A stretch of 7,234 nucleotides of DNA from Clostridia bacterium (GCA_017424125.1 JAFPBM010000127.1:1-7234); one strand, 5' to 3'. Shown: positions 1 through 7,234, counted from the stretch's first letter. Notes: generated by a model not told the origin, from the sequence alone. Numbers and translations: made by a program.

Positions 1-192
1 GGGACTGTCTATTGCAAAACTACCGTCCGCATAGAAACAGTTGCGCTCATATTCAGGGTAGTATATAAGGGTGTAATCATCGGGAGCGTTCTCGTTTACC
101 TGTCGCAAAATCATTCCTATTTGCTTATGCATACCGCCTTTTTCATCGGTTTTATAAATTGGTAAATGTTCATAAATACGAAGAACATCTGC
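1..192 (-). pseudogene. Partial second copy of the unknown membrane-protein gene
   Basis: Reading leftwards from 192, just after an in-frame TAG at 195-193, 64 codons stay open to the window edge. Residues 8-64 match residues 9-65 of the plus-strand protein (159-659) with only two differences, Ser to Thr and Val to Ile. Three other changed codons (Leu, Pro, His) are synonymous. This pattern shows that the sequence was selected as protein in at least one lineage. No start codon with a ribosome binding site is visible, because the 5' side is the other copy in reverse. The membrane helices of the other copy would lie beyond the window. It could be a truncated paralogue, a strain variant joined by assembly, or a duplicated fragment. 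The product is unknown. Confidence 0.6.
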
Positions 193-353
193 CTATTTAT
201 AAAACCGATGAAAAAGGCGGTATGCACAAGCAAATAGGAATGATTTTGCGACAGGTAAACGAGAACGCTCCCGATGATTACAGTCTTGTGTACTACCCTG
301 AATATGAGCGCAACTGTTTCTATGCGGACGGTAGTTTTGCAATAGACAGTCCC
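1..353. repeat. Long imperfect palindrome (head-to-head inverted repeat)
   Basis: Position i pairs with 354-i, giving two arms of about 170 nt around a short central spacer at about 172-182. The outer 60 nt of each arm (1-60 and 294-353) match perfectly. The next 30 nt have 4 mismatches, the next 70 have 1, and mismatches increase again close to the centre. The left arm reaches the first base of the window, so its true outer end is unknown. The right arm is the 5' part of the plus-strand membrane-protein reading frame, and the left arm carries the matching coding sequence on the minus strand. It may be a genuine inverted duplication or a chimeric join, as contig ends with fold-back structure are common artefacts. 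The repeat itself is certain; its origin is not. Confidence 0.95.
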
Positions 354-659
354 GAAATTGACGTAACGCTTTACCATCTGACCGACGAGCAACTGATAAA
401 CGATTTAACCGAGTTTTATAACAAAGTTCCAAAGGAAGAACTCGATTGGATAATAGACGAAAAAGAACCGTCGCTAACAGTTATATTCGCAATATCGCTC
501 GTTTTGTTTGGAATAGTGCCCTTAGCGCTTATAATTCTTTCGCTTGTATTTATTATTAAAAAGGTAAGAAAACCGTATTTTAACTGTTATATAATTTTAG
601 CGGTCTTAAGCGTACTTGTAATAGTGAGTTTCATAGTTGTGACAAGTATATTAGCATAA
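159..659 (+). CDS. Unrecognised two-helix membrane protein, probably N-terminally truncated
   Basis: I do not recognise this family. From a TTG at 159 it gives 166 residues: a soluble, acidic, Tyr-rich part (about 1-104), a hydrophobic helix (about 106-133), a basic loop KKVRK (134-138) and a second helix (about 141-165) ending the protein. By the positive-inside rule the basic loop is cytoplasmic, so the soluble part would be extracytoplasmic, yet there is no signal peptide. This fits a lost N-terminus. The TTG has no Shine-Dalgarno and lies inside the opposite arm of the palindrome. The first in-frame ATG (222) is unlikely as the native start because the conserved homology with the minus-strand copy begins upstream, near 184. 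It converges on the ireB-like gene and ends 1 nt before the shared terminator hairpin. The reading frame is real; start and function are open. Confidence 0.6.
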   Translation: MVNVHKYEEHLPIYKTDEKGGMHKQIGMILRQVNENAPDDYSLVYYPEYERNCFYADGSFAIDSPEIDVTLYHLTDEQLINDLTEFYNKVPKEELDWIIDEKEPSLTVIFAISLVLFGIVPLALIILSLVFIIKKVRKPYFNCYIILAVLSVLVIVSFIVVTSILA

Positions 660-660
660 A

Positions 661-689
661 AAAATCCCTCCGTCATACGGAGGGATTTT
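661..689. terminator. Bidirectional intrinsic terminator
   Basis: A perfect 13-bp stem (661-673 with 677-689) closes on a 3-nt loop, CAT. The core CCCTCCG/CGGAGGG is GC-rich and is flanked by A and T runs. Read on the minus strand the hairpin runs into seven consecutive U, and it starts 13 nt past the ireB stop. Read on the plus strand it starts 1 nt past the membrane-protein stop and ends in UUUU, followed by AAUUUU. It therefore serves both convergent genes and looks stronger for the minus strand. Confidence 0.93.
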
Positions 690-702
690 AATTTTAATAA
701 AA

Positions 703-948
703 TCAGTTGGTAAGATAATATCTGACAAGTGACTGCAACAGTGTGTCGCGGTCGATTCGTCTTATAAGACTGCGTGCATTGTTGTGCGTTGTGATATAAG
801 TCGGGTCTTCTGACAGAATATATCCAACAATCTGATTTATCGGATTGTAGCCTTTTTCCTTAAGCGCGTCATAAACGGCGGTAAGAACACGGCGGATTTC
901 CTGCTCCTGTTCGTTACCAAGGGAAAAAGTCATAGTCTTGTCATTCAT
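703..948 (-). CDS. ireB: IreB family regulatory phosphoprotein (UPF0297)
   Basis: This 81-residue protein matches the small, all-helical UPF0297/YrzL/IreB family in length and along its whole length. The family core is clear: [14 protein letters not shown] (33-46), DPTYIT (48-53), then H55, AR (58-59) and a DRD (66-68) before the C-terminal helix. In Enterococcus faecalis IreB is a substrate of the Ser/Thr kinase IreK and phosphatase IreP and affects cephalosporin resistance. The phosphorylated residues there are N-terminal threonines; here Thr5 and Thr7 are the equivalents (inference). I chose ATG at 948 over GTG at 957 because GAGGTG (960-955) is then a Shine-Dalgarno with a 6-nt spacer, and the GTG lies inside that site. 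The gene follows pheT by 82 nt and ends at a terminator, without the ruvX/yqgF and yrzB partners often found next to it. Confidence 0.93.
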   Translation of the reverse strand: MNDKTMTFSLGNEQEQEIRRVLTAVYDALKEKGYNPINQIVGYILSEDPTYITTHNNARSLIRRIDRDTLLQSLVRYYLTN

Positions 949-954
949 AATAAA

Positions 955-960
955 CACCTC
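955..960 (-). promoter_or_regulatory. Ribosome binding site deciding the ireB start
   Basis: GAGGTG, read 960 to 955, lies 6 nt before ATG at 948. It overlaps the upstream in-frame GTG at 957, which makes that GTG an unlikely start. Confidence 0.8.
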
Positions 961-968
961 GCAAGTAA

Positions 969-997
969 ATTTTATAATAAAACTTGATATTATGCAA
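969..997 (-). promoter_or_regulatory. Possible sigma-A promoter for ireB
   Basis: In the AT-rich pheT-ireB gap the minus strand carries TTGCAT (997-992), a 17-nt spacer and TAAAAT (974-969, five of six matches to TATAAT). The -35 match is weak (TTG only), and the 5' leader would be very short, about 14 nt. Another loose match starts with TTGGTA further upstream. The gap has no good terminator after pheT, so ireB may also be read through from the synthetase operon. Confidence 0.3.
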
Positions 998-1030
998 GTA
1001 CCAAAATATGAATATTTTCTTAAAATTAGA

Positions 1031-3418
1031 TTATTTACGGAGTTCTGCGCCGATTTCCTCTAATTTTTTGATAATCTTCTGTGCTACGCGCTCAATTTCT
1101 TCTTCTGTAAGAGTGGATTCTTTTGAACGCAAGGTTGCACTGTAAGCAATGCTCTTTTTGCCGGCGGGAATCTGGCTTCCAACGTAAACGTCAAAGAGTT
1201 TAACGTCTTCACAAAGCTTTCCTGCGGCGGCGCGAATGGTGGATTCAATAGTACCTGCGGGCAGGTCAATATCGCAAAGCAGAGCAAAGTCACGGCTAAC
1301 GGCGGGGAATTTCGGTAACGGTTTGTAAATAACCTTTTCCTTTTCAATTCCCTGCAACTTGTCGAGCCAGATTTCAGCAACGTAGGTGCGTTTGGCGCAC
1401 GAGAAGTTGTCGGCGGTTTCGGGGTGGAGTTCACCAAACACCGCAACGGGAGTATCGCCGAGCATAGCATAAGCCTGTCTGCCGGGGTGGAGATAGGGTT
1501 CGCTACTGCGGGTATAGGTAACCGTAGCCGAAAGTTCTGCCATAAGTTGCTCGATAATTCCCTTAAGTGTGAAGAAATCTTCGTTTTCGCCGTAAAGACC
1601 AATCGACATTGTCGGAAGTTCAAGCGGCTGCTCGGTTAAAGGCAATTCCTTTGCAACAAAGCGTTTGCTGATTTCAAATAATCTTGCCGACGGGATTTTG
1701 CGGTTATAGTTGGTTGAAAGAACGGACAGCATACTCGTTGTTAACTGCGTACGCATTGTGGAATATTCGTCACCAAGAGGGTTAAGGATATTTACGGTCT
1801 GCATACGCCAGTCGTCAGCGGGAAGATTTAAAGCGGCGGTTGCCTTGCTGCCTATGAATGAGTATGTCATAATCTCATACGCGCCGCCCGCAATCATAAC
1901 GGTTTTGATGCGGTTTTCGAGCAGACGCTGCGGCATAAGTTTACCGCGTGTAATCTCGCCGCGGATAGCGGTACCTTTAATGTGGTGGTAGCCGTAAATT
2001 CGCATAACCTCTTCCGCAAGGTCGGCTCTGCCCTCAATATCGCTGCGGATAGAGGGAACGCGGCAGGTAAGTGTGCCGTTTTCGAGCGTGGTGGGAAGAC
2101 CTAAACTGTTAAGAATCGAAAGCATTGTGTCTTCGGGAACGCAAAGGCCTAAAAGTGCGTTGATGCTCTCGGTCGTAACGGTCAGAATTTTGTCTTCGGG
2201 CAGACCTTGATTGCGGTCAAGAACGCCGTCAACAACGTCACCCGCGTCAAGTTCACAGATAAGCGAGAGTGCGCGGTCCATAGCATAACTTACGTTAACA
2301 ACGTCAACACCGCGTTCAAAACGTCCGCTTGCTTCGGTGCGGATACCGAGTTTTCTGCCCGTTTTACGAACGTTATCGCGTTTGAACTTGGCAGATTCAA
2401 GGAAGAGGTTTTTGGTATCGTCTTCAATTTCGCTCTCGATACCGCCCATAATACCTGCAAGACAGGAAGGCTTTTGACCGTCTGCAATAACGAGCATATC
2501 GGGTGTTAAGTCGTGTTCTTTGCCGTCGAGCGTTGTAATGCTCTCGCTCTCTTTTGCGTTGCGGACAATAATGTGTTTGCCCGTGAGTTCGTCATAGTTG
2601 AAAGCGTGCATAGGCTGTCCTGTTTCAAGCATTACAAAGTTTGTAATGTCAACAATGTTGTTAATCGGGCGCATACCCGAAGCGTTAAGACAGTGTTTAA
2701 GCCAACGCGGAGACTCTTTAATGCGAAGATTTTTAACAAATCTGCCGATATAACGGGGGCAAAGGTCGTAGTTTTCAACATCTACCTTTATATAATCATT
2801 TATATCTCCGCCAACCGTTTTATATTCGGTAGAGGGTGCCTTGAAAGGAACGCCCAAAACAACGCTGATTTCTTTAGCAACGCCCAAAATGCAGTTGCAG
2901 TCGGGGCGGTTTGCGGTAATCTTGAAATCAATTACGTAGTCGAAAAGGTCGAGCACCTCGCGCATATCGGTACCTGCGGGGTAACGGTCATCCATAATCA
3001 TAATGCCATCAACCTCTGCGCCCTTGTAGTCACAGTCTTTAAGGTTGAGTTCTCCGCCAGAGCAAAGCATACCAACCGACGGGACACCGCGAAGTTTGCC
3101 CTTTTTGATGTGGGTGCCGTCGGGAAGATATGAATCGTGCAATGCGGCGGGAACGTATGCTCCCTCAAATACGTTTTGTGCGCCTGTTACAATCTGCTGC
3201 ACTTCATCTCCGACGTTAACCATACAAATCTGTAAATGGTCAGAATCGGGGTGGGGTGTGATTTTTTCAATTTTGCCTACTACGACGTTTTTAAGACTCT
3301 CGGAAAGGTCAACAATCTCTTCAACCTCAAATCCTGCAAGTACCATACGGTCGCAAAGTTCGTTTACCGGTACATTAATATCAACGTAATTTTTAAGTTG
3401 GTTTAATGATATTTTCAT
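1031..3418 (-). CDS. pheT: Phenylalanine--tRNA ligase beta subunit
   Basis: This is the 795-residue large subunit of the cytoplasmic (alpha-beta)2 phenylalanyl-tRNA synthetase. It binds tRNA-Phe and, through its B3/B4 domain, edits mischarged tyrosine. Domains in order are an N-terminal module (1-40), an EMAP/OB-type tRNA-binding domain (about 43-153), B3/B4 (about 210-400, including [13 protein letters not shown] at 248-260), B5 (about 410-480), a catalytic-like core (about 490-690) and an anticodon-binding FDX-ACB domain (about 702-795, [12 protein letters not shown] at 703-714). The B5 metal-site signature is intact (R458, D460, D466, E469-E470 and YGY at 475-477). Length is typical for bacteria and no domain is missing. 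The ATG at 3418 follows a G-rich Shine-Dalgarno (3433-3428) abutting the pheS stop, 15 nt upstream, so translation is probably coupled to pheS. Confidence 0.98.
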   Translation of the reverse strand: MKISLNQLKNYVDINVPVNELCDRMVLAGFEVEEIVDLSESLKNVVVGKIEKITPHPDSDHLQICMVNVGDEVQQIVTGAQNVFEGAYVPAALHDSYLPDGTHIKKGKLRGVPSVGMLCSGGELNLKDCDYKGAEVDGIMIMDDRYPAGTDMREVLDLFDYVIDFKITANRPDCNCILGVAKEISVVLGVPFKAPSTEYKTVGGDINDYIKVDVENYDLCPRYIGRFVKNLRIKESPRWLKHCLNASGMRPINNIVDITNFVMLETGQPMHAFNYDELTGKHIIVRNAKESESITTLDGKEHDLTPDMLVIADGQKPSCLAGIMGGIESEIEDDTKNLFLESAKFKRDNVRKTGRKLGIRTEASGRFERGVDVVNVSYAMDRALSLICELDAGDVVDGVLDRNQGLPEDKILTVTTESINALLGLCVPEDTMLSILNSLGLPTTLENGTLTCRVPSIRSDIEGRADLAEEVMRIYGYHHIKGTAIRGEITRGKLMPQRLLENRIKTVMIAGGAYEIMTYSFIGSKATAALNLPADDWRMQTVNILNPLGDEYSTMRTQLTTSMLSVLSTNYNRKIPSARLFEISKRFVAKELPLTEQPLELPTMSIGLYGENEDFFTLKGIIEQLMAELSATVTYTRSSEPYLHPGRQAYAMLGDTPVAVFGELHPETADNFSCAKRTYVAEIWLDKLQGIEKEKVIYKPLPKFPAVSRDFALLCDIDLPAGTIESTIRAAAGKLCEDVKLFDVYVGSQIPAGKKSIAYSATLRSKESTLTEEEIERVAQKIIKKLEEIGAELRK

Positions 3419-3433
3419 ATTTGTTTACCCCCC

Positions 3434-4453
3434 TTAAAACTGTTCAAGAAAGCGTATATCGTTCTCAAACAAAAGGCGGATATCGCTTATTTTATAGCGT
3501 GTTGTGGTAAGACGGTCAAGACCGATACCGAAAGCAAAGCCCGAATAAACTTCAGGGTCTATATCGCAAGCGCGAAGTACGTTGGGGTGTACCATTCCGG
3601 CACCCAAAATTTCAATCCAGCCGGTGCCTTTGCAAACACGGCAACCCTTGCCGCCGCACTCTGAGCAGGAAACGTCAACCTCAACGCTCGGTTCTGTGAA
3701 CGGGAAGAACGAAGGACGGAATTTAACCTTGGTCTCAGGTCCGTAAATTTCGTGTGCAAATTTTTCAAGAACACCCAAAAGGTCGCACATTGTAACGCCC
3801 TTGTCAACAACGAGTCCCTCCATCTGATGGAAAACAGGGGAGTGTGTTGCGTCAACCTCGTCGGCGCGGAAAACGCGTCCCGGGCAGACAATGCGAATAG
3901 GCGGTTTGCGTGTTTTCATCGTTCTGATTTGCGCCGCAGAGGTCTGTGTGCGCAATAAAAGATTATCACTCAAATAGAATGTGTCCTGCATATCTCTTGC
4001 GGGGTGGTCGGCAGGAACGTTCAAAGCCTCAAAGTTATAATAATCGGTTTCAACTTCGGGGCCGTCAACAACGTCGAATCCCATAGACTGGAATATGTCA
4101 ATCATATCGTTAAGTACGGTGTTAATCGGGTGCAGTCCGCCGATTTTACCCGACTTTCCGGGCATTGTTATGTCAAGTTTTTCTGCGGCTAATTTTTGGT
4201 TGAGCGCATCTGCTTCAAGACGCTTTTTAGCGTCCGAAATAGCGGCGTCGATGTCGGCTCTTACCTCGTTAGCAAGTTGACCGATAACGGGGCGTTCCTC
4301 GGCCGAAAGACCGCCTAATTGCTTGAGTATGCTCGATACTTCGCCCTTTTTTCCTAAAAACTTAACGCGAAGTTCTTCAATTTCAGAAAGTGCCGTCGCT
4401 GCTTTAACGGCAACGAGCGCTTCTTCGCGTATCTTGCTTAACTGTTCTCTCAT
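3434..4453 (-). CDS. pheS: Phenylalanine--tRNA ligase alpha subunit
   Basis: This 339-residue catalytic subunit activates phenylalanine with ATP and transfers it to tRNA-Phe in complex with PheT. An N-terminal coiled-coil tRNA-binding arm (about 1-90) precedes the class II synthetase core. Motif 1 is around GFDVVDGPEVE (125-135), motif 2 around RVFRADEVDATHSPVFHQMEGL (193-214) and motif 3 is GFAFGIGLDRL (305-315). A four-cysteine insert (C263, C266, C271, C274) resembles a metal knuckle and is usual in many bacterial PheS proteins. ATG at 4453 overlaps the TGA of the Nif3-like gene as ATGA. Its Shine-Dalgarno GGAGG (4464-4460, 6-nt spacer) sits inside the last codons of that gene, a strong sign of translational coupling. 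Confidence 0.98.
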   Translation of the reverse strand: MREQLSKIREEALVAVKAATALSEIEELRVKFLGKKGEVSSILKQLGGLSAEERPVIGQLANEVRADIDAAISDAKKRLEADALNQKLAAEKLDITMPGKSGKIGGLHPINTVLNDMIDIFQSMGFDVVDGPEVETDYYNFEALNVPADHPARDMQDTFYLSDNLLLRTQTSAAQIRTMKTRKPPIRIVCPGRVFRADEVDATHSPVFHQMEGLVVDKGVTMCDLLGVLEKFAHEIYGPETKVKFRPSFFPFTEPSVEVDVSCSECGGKGCRVCKGTGWIEILGAGMVHPNVLRACDIDPEVYSGFAFGIGLDRLTTTRYKISDIRLLFENDIRFLEQF

Positions 4454-5217
4454 TTTTTACCTCCAAAATCACAGGTATTTGATATTTCCTTGCCGTGGTA
4501 CGCCACAAAATCGGTTTGCGGAAACGCGGCAGAAAGTGTATTTTTTATCGGCTCTACAATAATATCTTCGGTGTTAAAATGACCGCAATCAAATATAGAT
4601 AAATCATTGTCATAAGCAGAAATAAACTGCGAATGTTTAACATCAGACGTAACGTACGCATCACATTTTGCATCTATTACGGCAGAGAGCATACCCCCGC
4701 CTGAGCCCGAGCAAACTGCGACGGACTTAATCTCGCGTCTGCCGTCTGTAAAACGAATGGGCATTTTGAAAAGCGTTTCACAGCGTTTGGCAAGTTCTTC
4801 TGCTGATACAGGTGTGGCTAAAACGCCTTTTCGGATTGTGAATCCGTCGCAATCAAGCGGCTCTATATCTGTGAGTGACAACATCTCGCACAGTTTATCA
4901 TTAATACCGCCTTTGCCCATATCAACGTTGGTGTGGGCAGAAATAACGTTTATGCCGTTTTTTATGCAAAAGTGTACCACGCTGTTTGATAACACTTGCT
5001 TCAATGGCTCAAAAATAACGGGGTGGTGTGTAACGATTAGGTTAGCACCAATTTCTTTTGCTTTTTCGGCGGCGCTTTTAGTGCAGTCAAGTGCCACAAG
5101 CACGCGGCTGACAGGCGCGTTCATATCGCCTATAAGCAAACCGACGTTGTCGTACTCCGCCGCACTGCTAAAAGGGAAGAGCGTGTCAACGTGGCGGTAA
5201 ATATCATAAACGGTCAT
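4450..5217 (-). CDS. Nif3/YbgI-like dinuclear metal-centre protein
   Basis: This 255-residue protein belongs to the Nif3 / 'GTP cyclohydrolase I type 2' family, toroidal oligomers with a two-metal site and no agreed cellular role. The expected ligand set is complete and well spaced: H64-H65 in THHP, D99 in HTNVD, and H213 and E217 in GHFNTE. This fits the H63/H64/D101/H215/E219 pattern of E. coli YbgI. DNVGLLIGD (23-31) is the N-terminal family signature. It is the short form, without the PII/CutA-like insert found in many Firmicute homologues of about 370 residues. I start it at ATG 5217, which has GAGGT (5228-5224) with a 6-nt spacer. A longer TTG frame from 5253 would overlap glnS and has no such site. 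It sits between glnS and pheS with 4 nt and an ATGA overlap, so it is part of the synthetase operon. The trmK neighbour common in Firmicutes is absent. Confidence 0.93.
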   Translation of the reverse strand: MTVYDIYRHVDTLFPFSSAAEYDNVGLLIGDMNAPVSRVLVALDCTKSAAEKAKEIGANLIVTHHPVIFEPLKQVLSNSVVHFCIKNGINVISAHTNVDMGKGGINDKLCEMLSLTDIEPLDCDGFTIRKGVLATPVSAEELAKRCETLFKMPIRFTDGRREIKSVAVCSGSGGGMLSAVIDAKCDAYVTSDVKHSQFISAYDNDLSIFDCGHFNTEDIIVEPIKNTLSAAFPQTDFVAYHGKEISNTCDFGGKK

Positions 5218-5221
5218 AATA

Positions 5222-6892
5222 TTACCTCGCCTTGAACGAATCTTTAAGCGCAACCGTGCGGTTTATAATGATGTTGTCGGGTGTGGAATCTTTGTCAATA
5301 CAGAAATAACCCTGACGCATAAACTGGAATCTCTGAAGCGGTTTTGCATTTTGCAAATCGGCTTCAAGCATACAACCTGTAAGTGTTGCAAGTGATTCGG
5401 GATTCAGGTTATCCGCAAAACTCGAAACGCCCTCTTCATCAGACGGATTCGAAACGTTGAAAAGACGGTCGTAAAGACGTATGGTAGCGGGTACGGCGTG
5501 TTTTGCAGAAACCCAGTGTAGTGTGCCTTTAACTTTTCTGCCGTCGGGTGTTTCACCACCGAAACTTTCGGGGTCATAGGTGCAGTGAACAACGGTTATG
5601 TTGCCGTTTTCGTCCGCTTCGTGTGAAGCGTATTTAACGTAATAAGCGCCCTTTAAGCGCACCTCTTTTTCGGGGCACAGACGGAAATATTTTCCAACAG
5701 GATTTAACATAAAGTCGTCCTGCTCAATATAAACTTCACGTGTAAAGGCAACTTTCTTTTTGCCAAGTTCGGGTTTGTTGGGGTTAATATCAACCTCAAT
5801 ATATTCCACTTTATCTTCGGGGTAGTTATCAATAACTACTTTGAGCGGGCGTAAAACAGCCATTGCTCTGTCGGCGTGTTCGTTAAGATAATCGCGTACG
5901 CAGGATTCAAGCAGCGCATAGTCAATAACGCTGTTTGCTTTGGAAACACCAATCTTGTCAACAAACGCGCGTATAGCCTCTGCGGGATAGCCGCGGCGGC
6001 GCATACCGCAAAGGGTAGCCATTCGCGGGTCGTCCCAACCCGATACCAATTTATCGGTAACAAGTTTTAAGCACTTTCTTTTACTTGTAAGTGTGTAGTT
6101 TAGGTTCATTCGCGCAAACTCAATCTGTCTTGGCGGGGTGGGAATGTTCAGTACCTCCAAGAACCAATTGTAAAGCGGACGGTGGTTTTCAAACTCCAAA
6201 GAGCAAAGCGAGTGTGTAACACCCTCGCGCGCGTCGGAAAGCGGATGTGCAAAGTCGTACATCGGGTATACACACCATTTGTCGCCTGTTCGGTGGTGGT
6301 GGGCTTTCATAACGCGGTATATAACGGGGTCGCGCATATTCATATTGGGCGATGCCATATCAATCTTTGCGCGCAGTACCAAACTGCCGTTTTCGAATTC
6401 GCCCTCGGTCATTCTGCGGAAAAGGTCGCGCGTTTCGGCTACAGGGCGGTTGCGGTAGGGGCTTTCTTTGCCCGCCTCTGTGAGAGTTCCGCGGTATTCG
6501 CGAATCTCGTCTGCCGAAAGTTCATCAACGTATGCAAGACCTAAATCAATAAGTTTAAGAGCACATTCATAGATATAATCAAAATAATCCGATGCGTAAA
6601 AAACGTTGTCCCACTTAAAGCCAAGCCATTCAATGTCTTCTTTAATAGCGTCAACGTATTCAACGTCTTCTTTTGTGGGGTTGGTGTCGTCAAGACGCAG
6701 ATTGCAGGTGCCGCCGTATTTTTCAGCAGTGCCGAAATCAATGCAGATAGCCTTGGCGTGACCAATGTGCAAATATCCGTTGGGTTCAGGCGGAAAACGC
6801 GTCTGAACCTTTTTGTATACACCGTCTGAAAGGTCGTTGTCAACGGCATCAAATATAAAGTTAGAGGGGGTAGTATTCAAAATTTCTTCCAT
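5222..6892 (-). CDS. glnS: Glutamine--tRNA ligase
   Basis: This 556-residue class I synthetase attaches glutamine to tRNA-Gln in the cytoplasm. The nucleotide-binding fold begins with [15 protein letters not shown] (34-48), holding HIGH at 42-45. The KMSKS-like loop is LTSKRK (268-273), and GWDDPRM (285-291) plus RRRGYP (298-303) are GlnRS-type signatures. The C-terminal half (about 345-556) is the two-beta-barrel anticodon-binding region. Length matches the E. coli enzyme, with no N-terminal extension and no fused YqeY domain. ATG at 6892 follows the gltX stop with no gap, and GGAGG (6905-6901, 8-nt spacer) lies inside the gltX end. Many Firmicutes lack GlnRS and form Gln-tRNA through GatCAB, so possession of glnS is a lineage trait. 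Confidence 0.97.
   Translation of the reverse strand: MEEILNTTPSNFIFDAVDNDLSDGVYKKVQTRFPPEPNGYLHIGHAKAICIDFGTAEKYGGTCNLRLDDTNPTKEDVEYVDAIKEDIEWLGFKWDNVFYASDYFDYIYECALKLIDLGLAYVDELSADEIREYRGTLTEAGKESPYRNRPVAETRDLFRRMTEGEFENGSLVLRAKIDMASPNMNMRDPVIYRVMKAHHHRTGDKWCVYPMYDFAHPLSDAREGVTHSLCSLEFENHRPLYNWFLEVLNIPTPPRQIEFARMNLNYTLTSKRKCLKLVTDKLVSGWDDPRMATLCGMRRRGYPAEAIRAFVDKIGVSKANSVIDYALLESCVRDYLNEHADRAMAVLRPLKVVIDNYPEDKVEYIEVDINPNKPELGKKKVAFTREVYIEQDDFMLNPVGKYFRLCPEKEVRLKGAYYVKYASHEADENGNITVVHCTYDPESFGGETPDGRKVKGTLHWVSAKHAVPATIRLYDRLFNVSNPSDEEGVSSFADNLNPESLATLTGCMLEADLQNAKPLQRFQFMRQGYFCIDKDSTPDNIIINRTVALKDSFKAR
5224..5228 (-). promoter_or_regulatory. Ribosome binding site deciding the Nif3-like start
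   Basis: GAGGT, read 5228 to 5224, ends on the T of the glnS stop codon TAA (5224-5222) and lies 6 nt before ATG at 5217. It supports the 255-residue start and suggests re-initiation by ribosomes finishing glnS. Confidence 0.8.
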
Positions 6893-7234
6893 TTATTTTT
6901 CCTCCAAATAGTCTGCTGCGCTTGATAGACGTGCAATGCACTTGTCATAGCCCAAAACGTTCATAATACTGCAAAGGTCGGGCGTTTGCTGTCTGCCTGT
7001 CAGGGCTATGCGGATAATGGTACTCGCATCGCCCGGGTTGCCTCTGTAAGCATCGGGGTTTTGCTTATACTCTTTGGTGTCAGTTGCAAAGTTTGCGGCA
7101 GGGCAAACGTCTTTAATCTGTGTAAACCACTCGTTTTTGTCTTCGGTCGGTTTATATGCCTTAATATATTCGCGCAAAATGGTAACACAATCTTTTTTGT
7201 CCAGCTTTTCGGGCATCGTGTAATTCGGTGTATA
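6893..7234 (-). CDS. gltX: Glutamate--tRNA ligase, C-terminal part (cut by window edge)
   Basis: The frame is open to the right edge with no stop, so only the last 113 residues are seen and the start lies outside. They resemble the anticodon-binding C-terminus of Clostridia-type GluRS: an acidic segment with W-F (DKNEWFTQIKDVC), then TKEYKQNPDAYRGNPGD, then the helical stretch IIRIALTGRQQTPDLCSIMNVLG. No catalytic motif (HIGH, KMSKS) falls inside the window, so the assignment rests on this C-terminal pattern and on the adjoining glnS. An internal ATG at 7216 is not taken as the start, because the frame continues upstream with YTPNYT. The protein would charge tRNA-Glu. The TAA at 6895-6893 directly abuts the glnS ATG. 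Confidence 0.78.
   Translation of the reverse strand, partial: YTPNYTMPEKLDKKDCVTILREYIKAYKPTEDKNEWFTQIKDVCPAANFATDTKEYKQNPDAYRGNPGDASTIIRIALTGRQQTPDLCSIMNVLGYDKCIARLSSAADYLEEK

Noticed and set aside
1..353. Phase-variable invertible switch or transposon end
   Set aside because: There is no recombinase or transposase in the window, no target-site duplication can be judged at the open left edge, and the repeat arms are protein-coding sequence rather than recognition sites.
117..432. Minus-strand open frames of 79-91 codons across the palindrome
   Set aside because: They are out of frame with the coding sequence conserved between the two arms and have no ribosome binding site. They are shadows of the real frame.
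1005..1022. AT-only inverted repeat after pheT as a terminator
   Set aside because: AAAATAT/ATATTTT pairs with a 2-nt loop and no GC core or clean U run, so it is too weak to call.
2513..3133. 206-codon plus-strand frame inside pheT
   Set aside because: It is antisense to intact, motif-complete pheT and shows no recognisable protein features or start signals. Long antisense frames are expected from the codon use of such genes.
3419..3433. T-box or attenuator between synthetase genes
   Set aside because: All intergenic gaps inside the operon are 15 nt or less, leaving no room for a leader RNA. Any such element would be upstream of gltX, outside the window.
4450..5253. Longer 267-residue version of the Nif3-like protein from TTG at 5253
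   Set aside because: It would overlap the glnS end and lacks a ribosome binding site. The ATG at 5217 has GAGGT at good spacing and gives the usual family N-terminus.
6182..6544. 120-codon plus-strand frame inside glnS
   Set aside because: It is antisense to the GlnRS catalytic region and has no Shine-Dalgarno or family resemblance.

Overview
The window looks like a chromosomal piece of an uncultured Clostridia bacterium (Firmicutes), probably near the Oscillospiraceae/Ruminococcaceae. Three things suggest this: an IreB/UPF0297-family protein, a PheS with a Cys-x2-Cys...Cys-x2-Cys insert, and strong GGAGG-type ribosome binding sites before nearly every gene. The lineage is inferred by eye and was not tested.

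About 85% of the window is a tightly packed minus-strand operon. In transcription order (right to left) it holds the 3' end of gltX (glutamyl-tRNA synthetase), glnS (glutaminyl-tRNA synthetase), a Nif3/YbgI-family metal protein, pheS and pheT (the two phenylalanyl-tRNA synthetase subunits). Junctions are 0, 4, -4 and 15 nt, with each Shine-Dalgarno lying in or at the end of the gene before it, so the genes are almost certainly co-transcribed and translationally coupled. The operon charges tRNA with Glu, Gln and Phe. Its promoter and any T-box leader lie beyond the right edge. After an 82-nt gap comes a small ireB-like gene (IreK/PrkC-type kinase pathway). It ends at a near-perfect bidirectional terminator hairpin at 661-689.

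On the other side of that terminator a convergent plus-strand reading frame encodes the C-terminal part of an unrecognised protein with two membrane helices. Its 5' end runs into a 353-bp palindrome centred at 177, whose left arm is a second, diverged copy of the same coding sequence pointing off the left edge. The arms differ at 8 nt over 57 aligned codons. Three of the five changed codons are synonymous and the other two are Ser/Thr and Val/Ile, so these are two diverged coding copies joined head to head, not an exact snap-back of one molecule. Whether the join is real or a chimera (library or assembly) cannot be decided from the sequence. It is the only clearly unusual structure here. The rest is ordinary core-genome content, and I see no convincing new defence, mobile or regulatory system.
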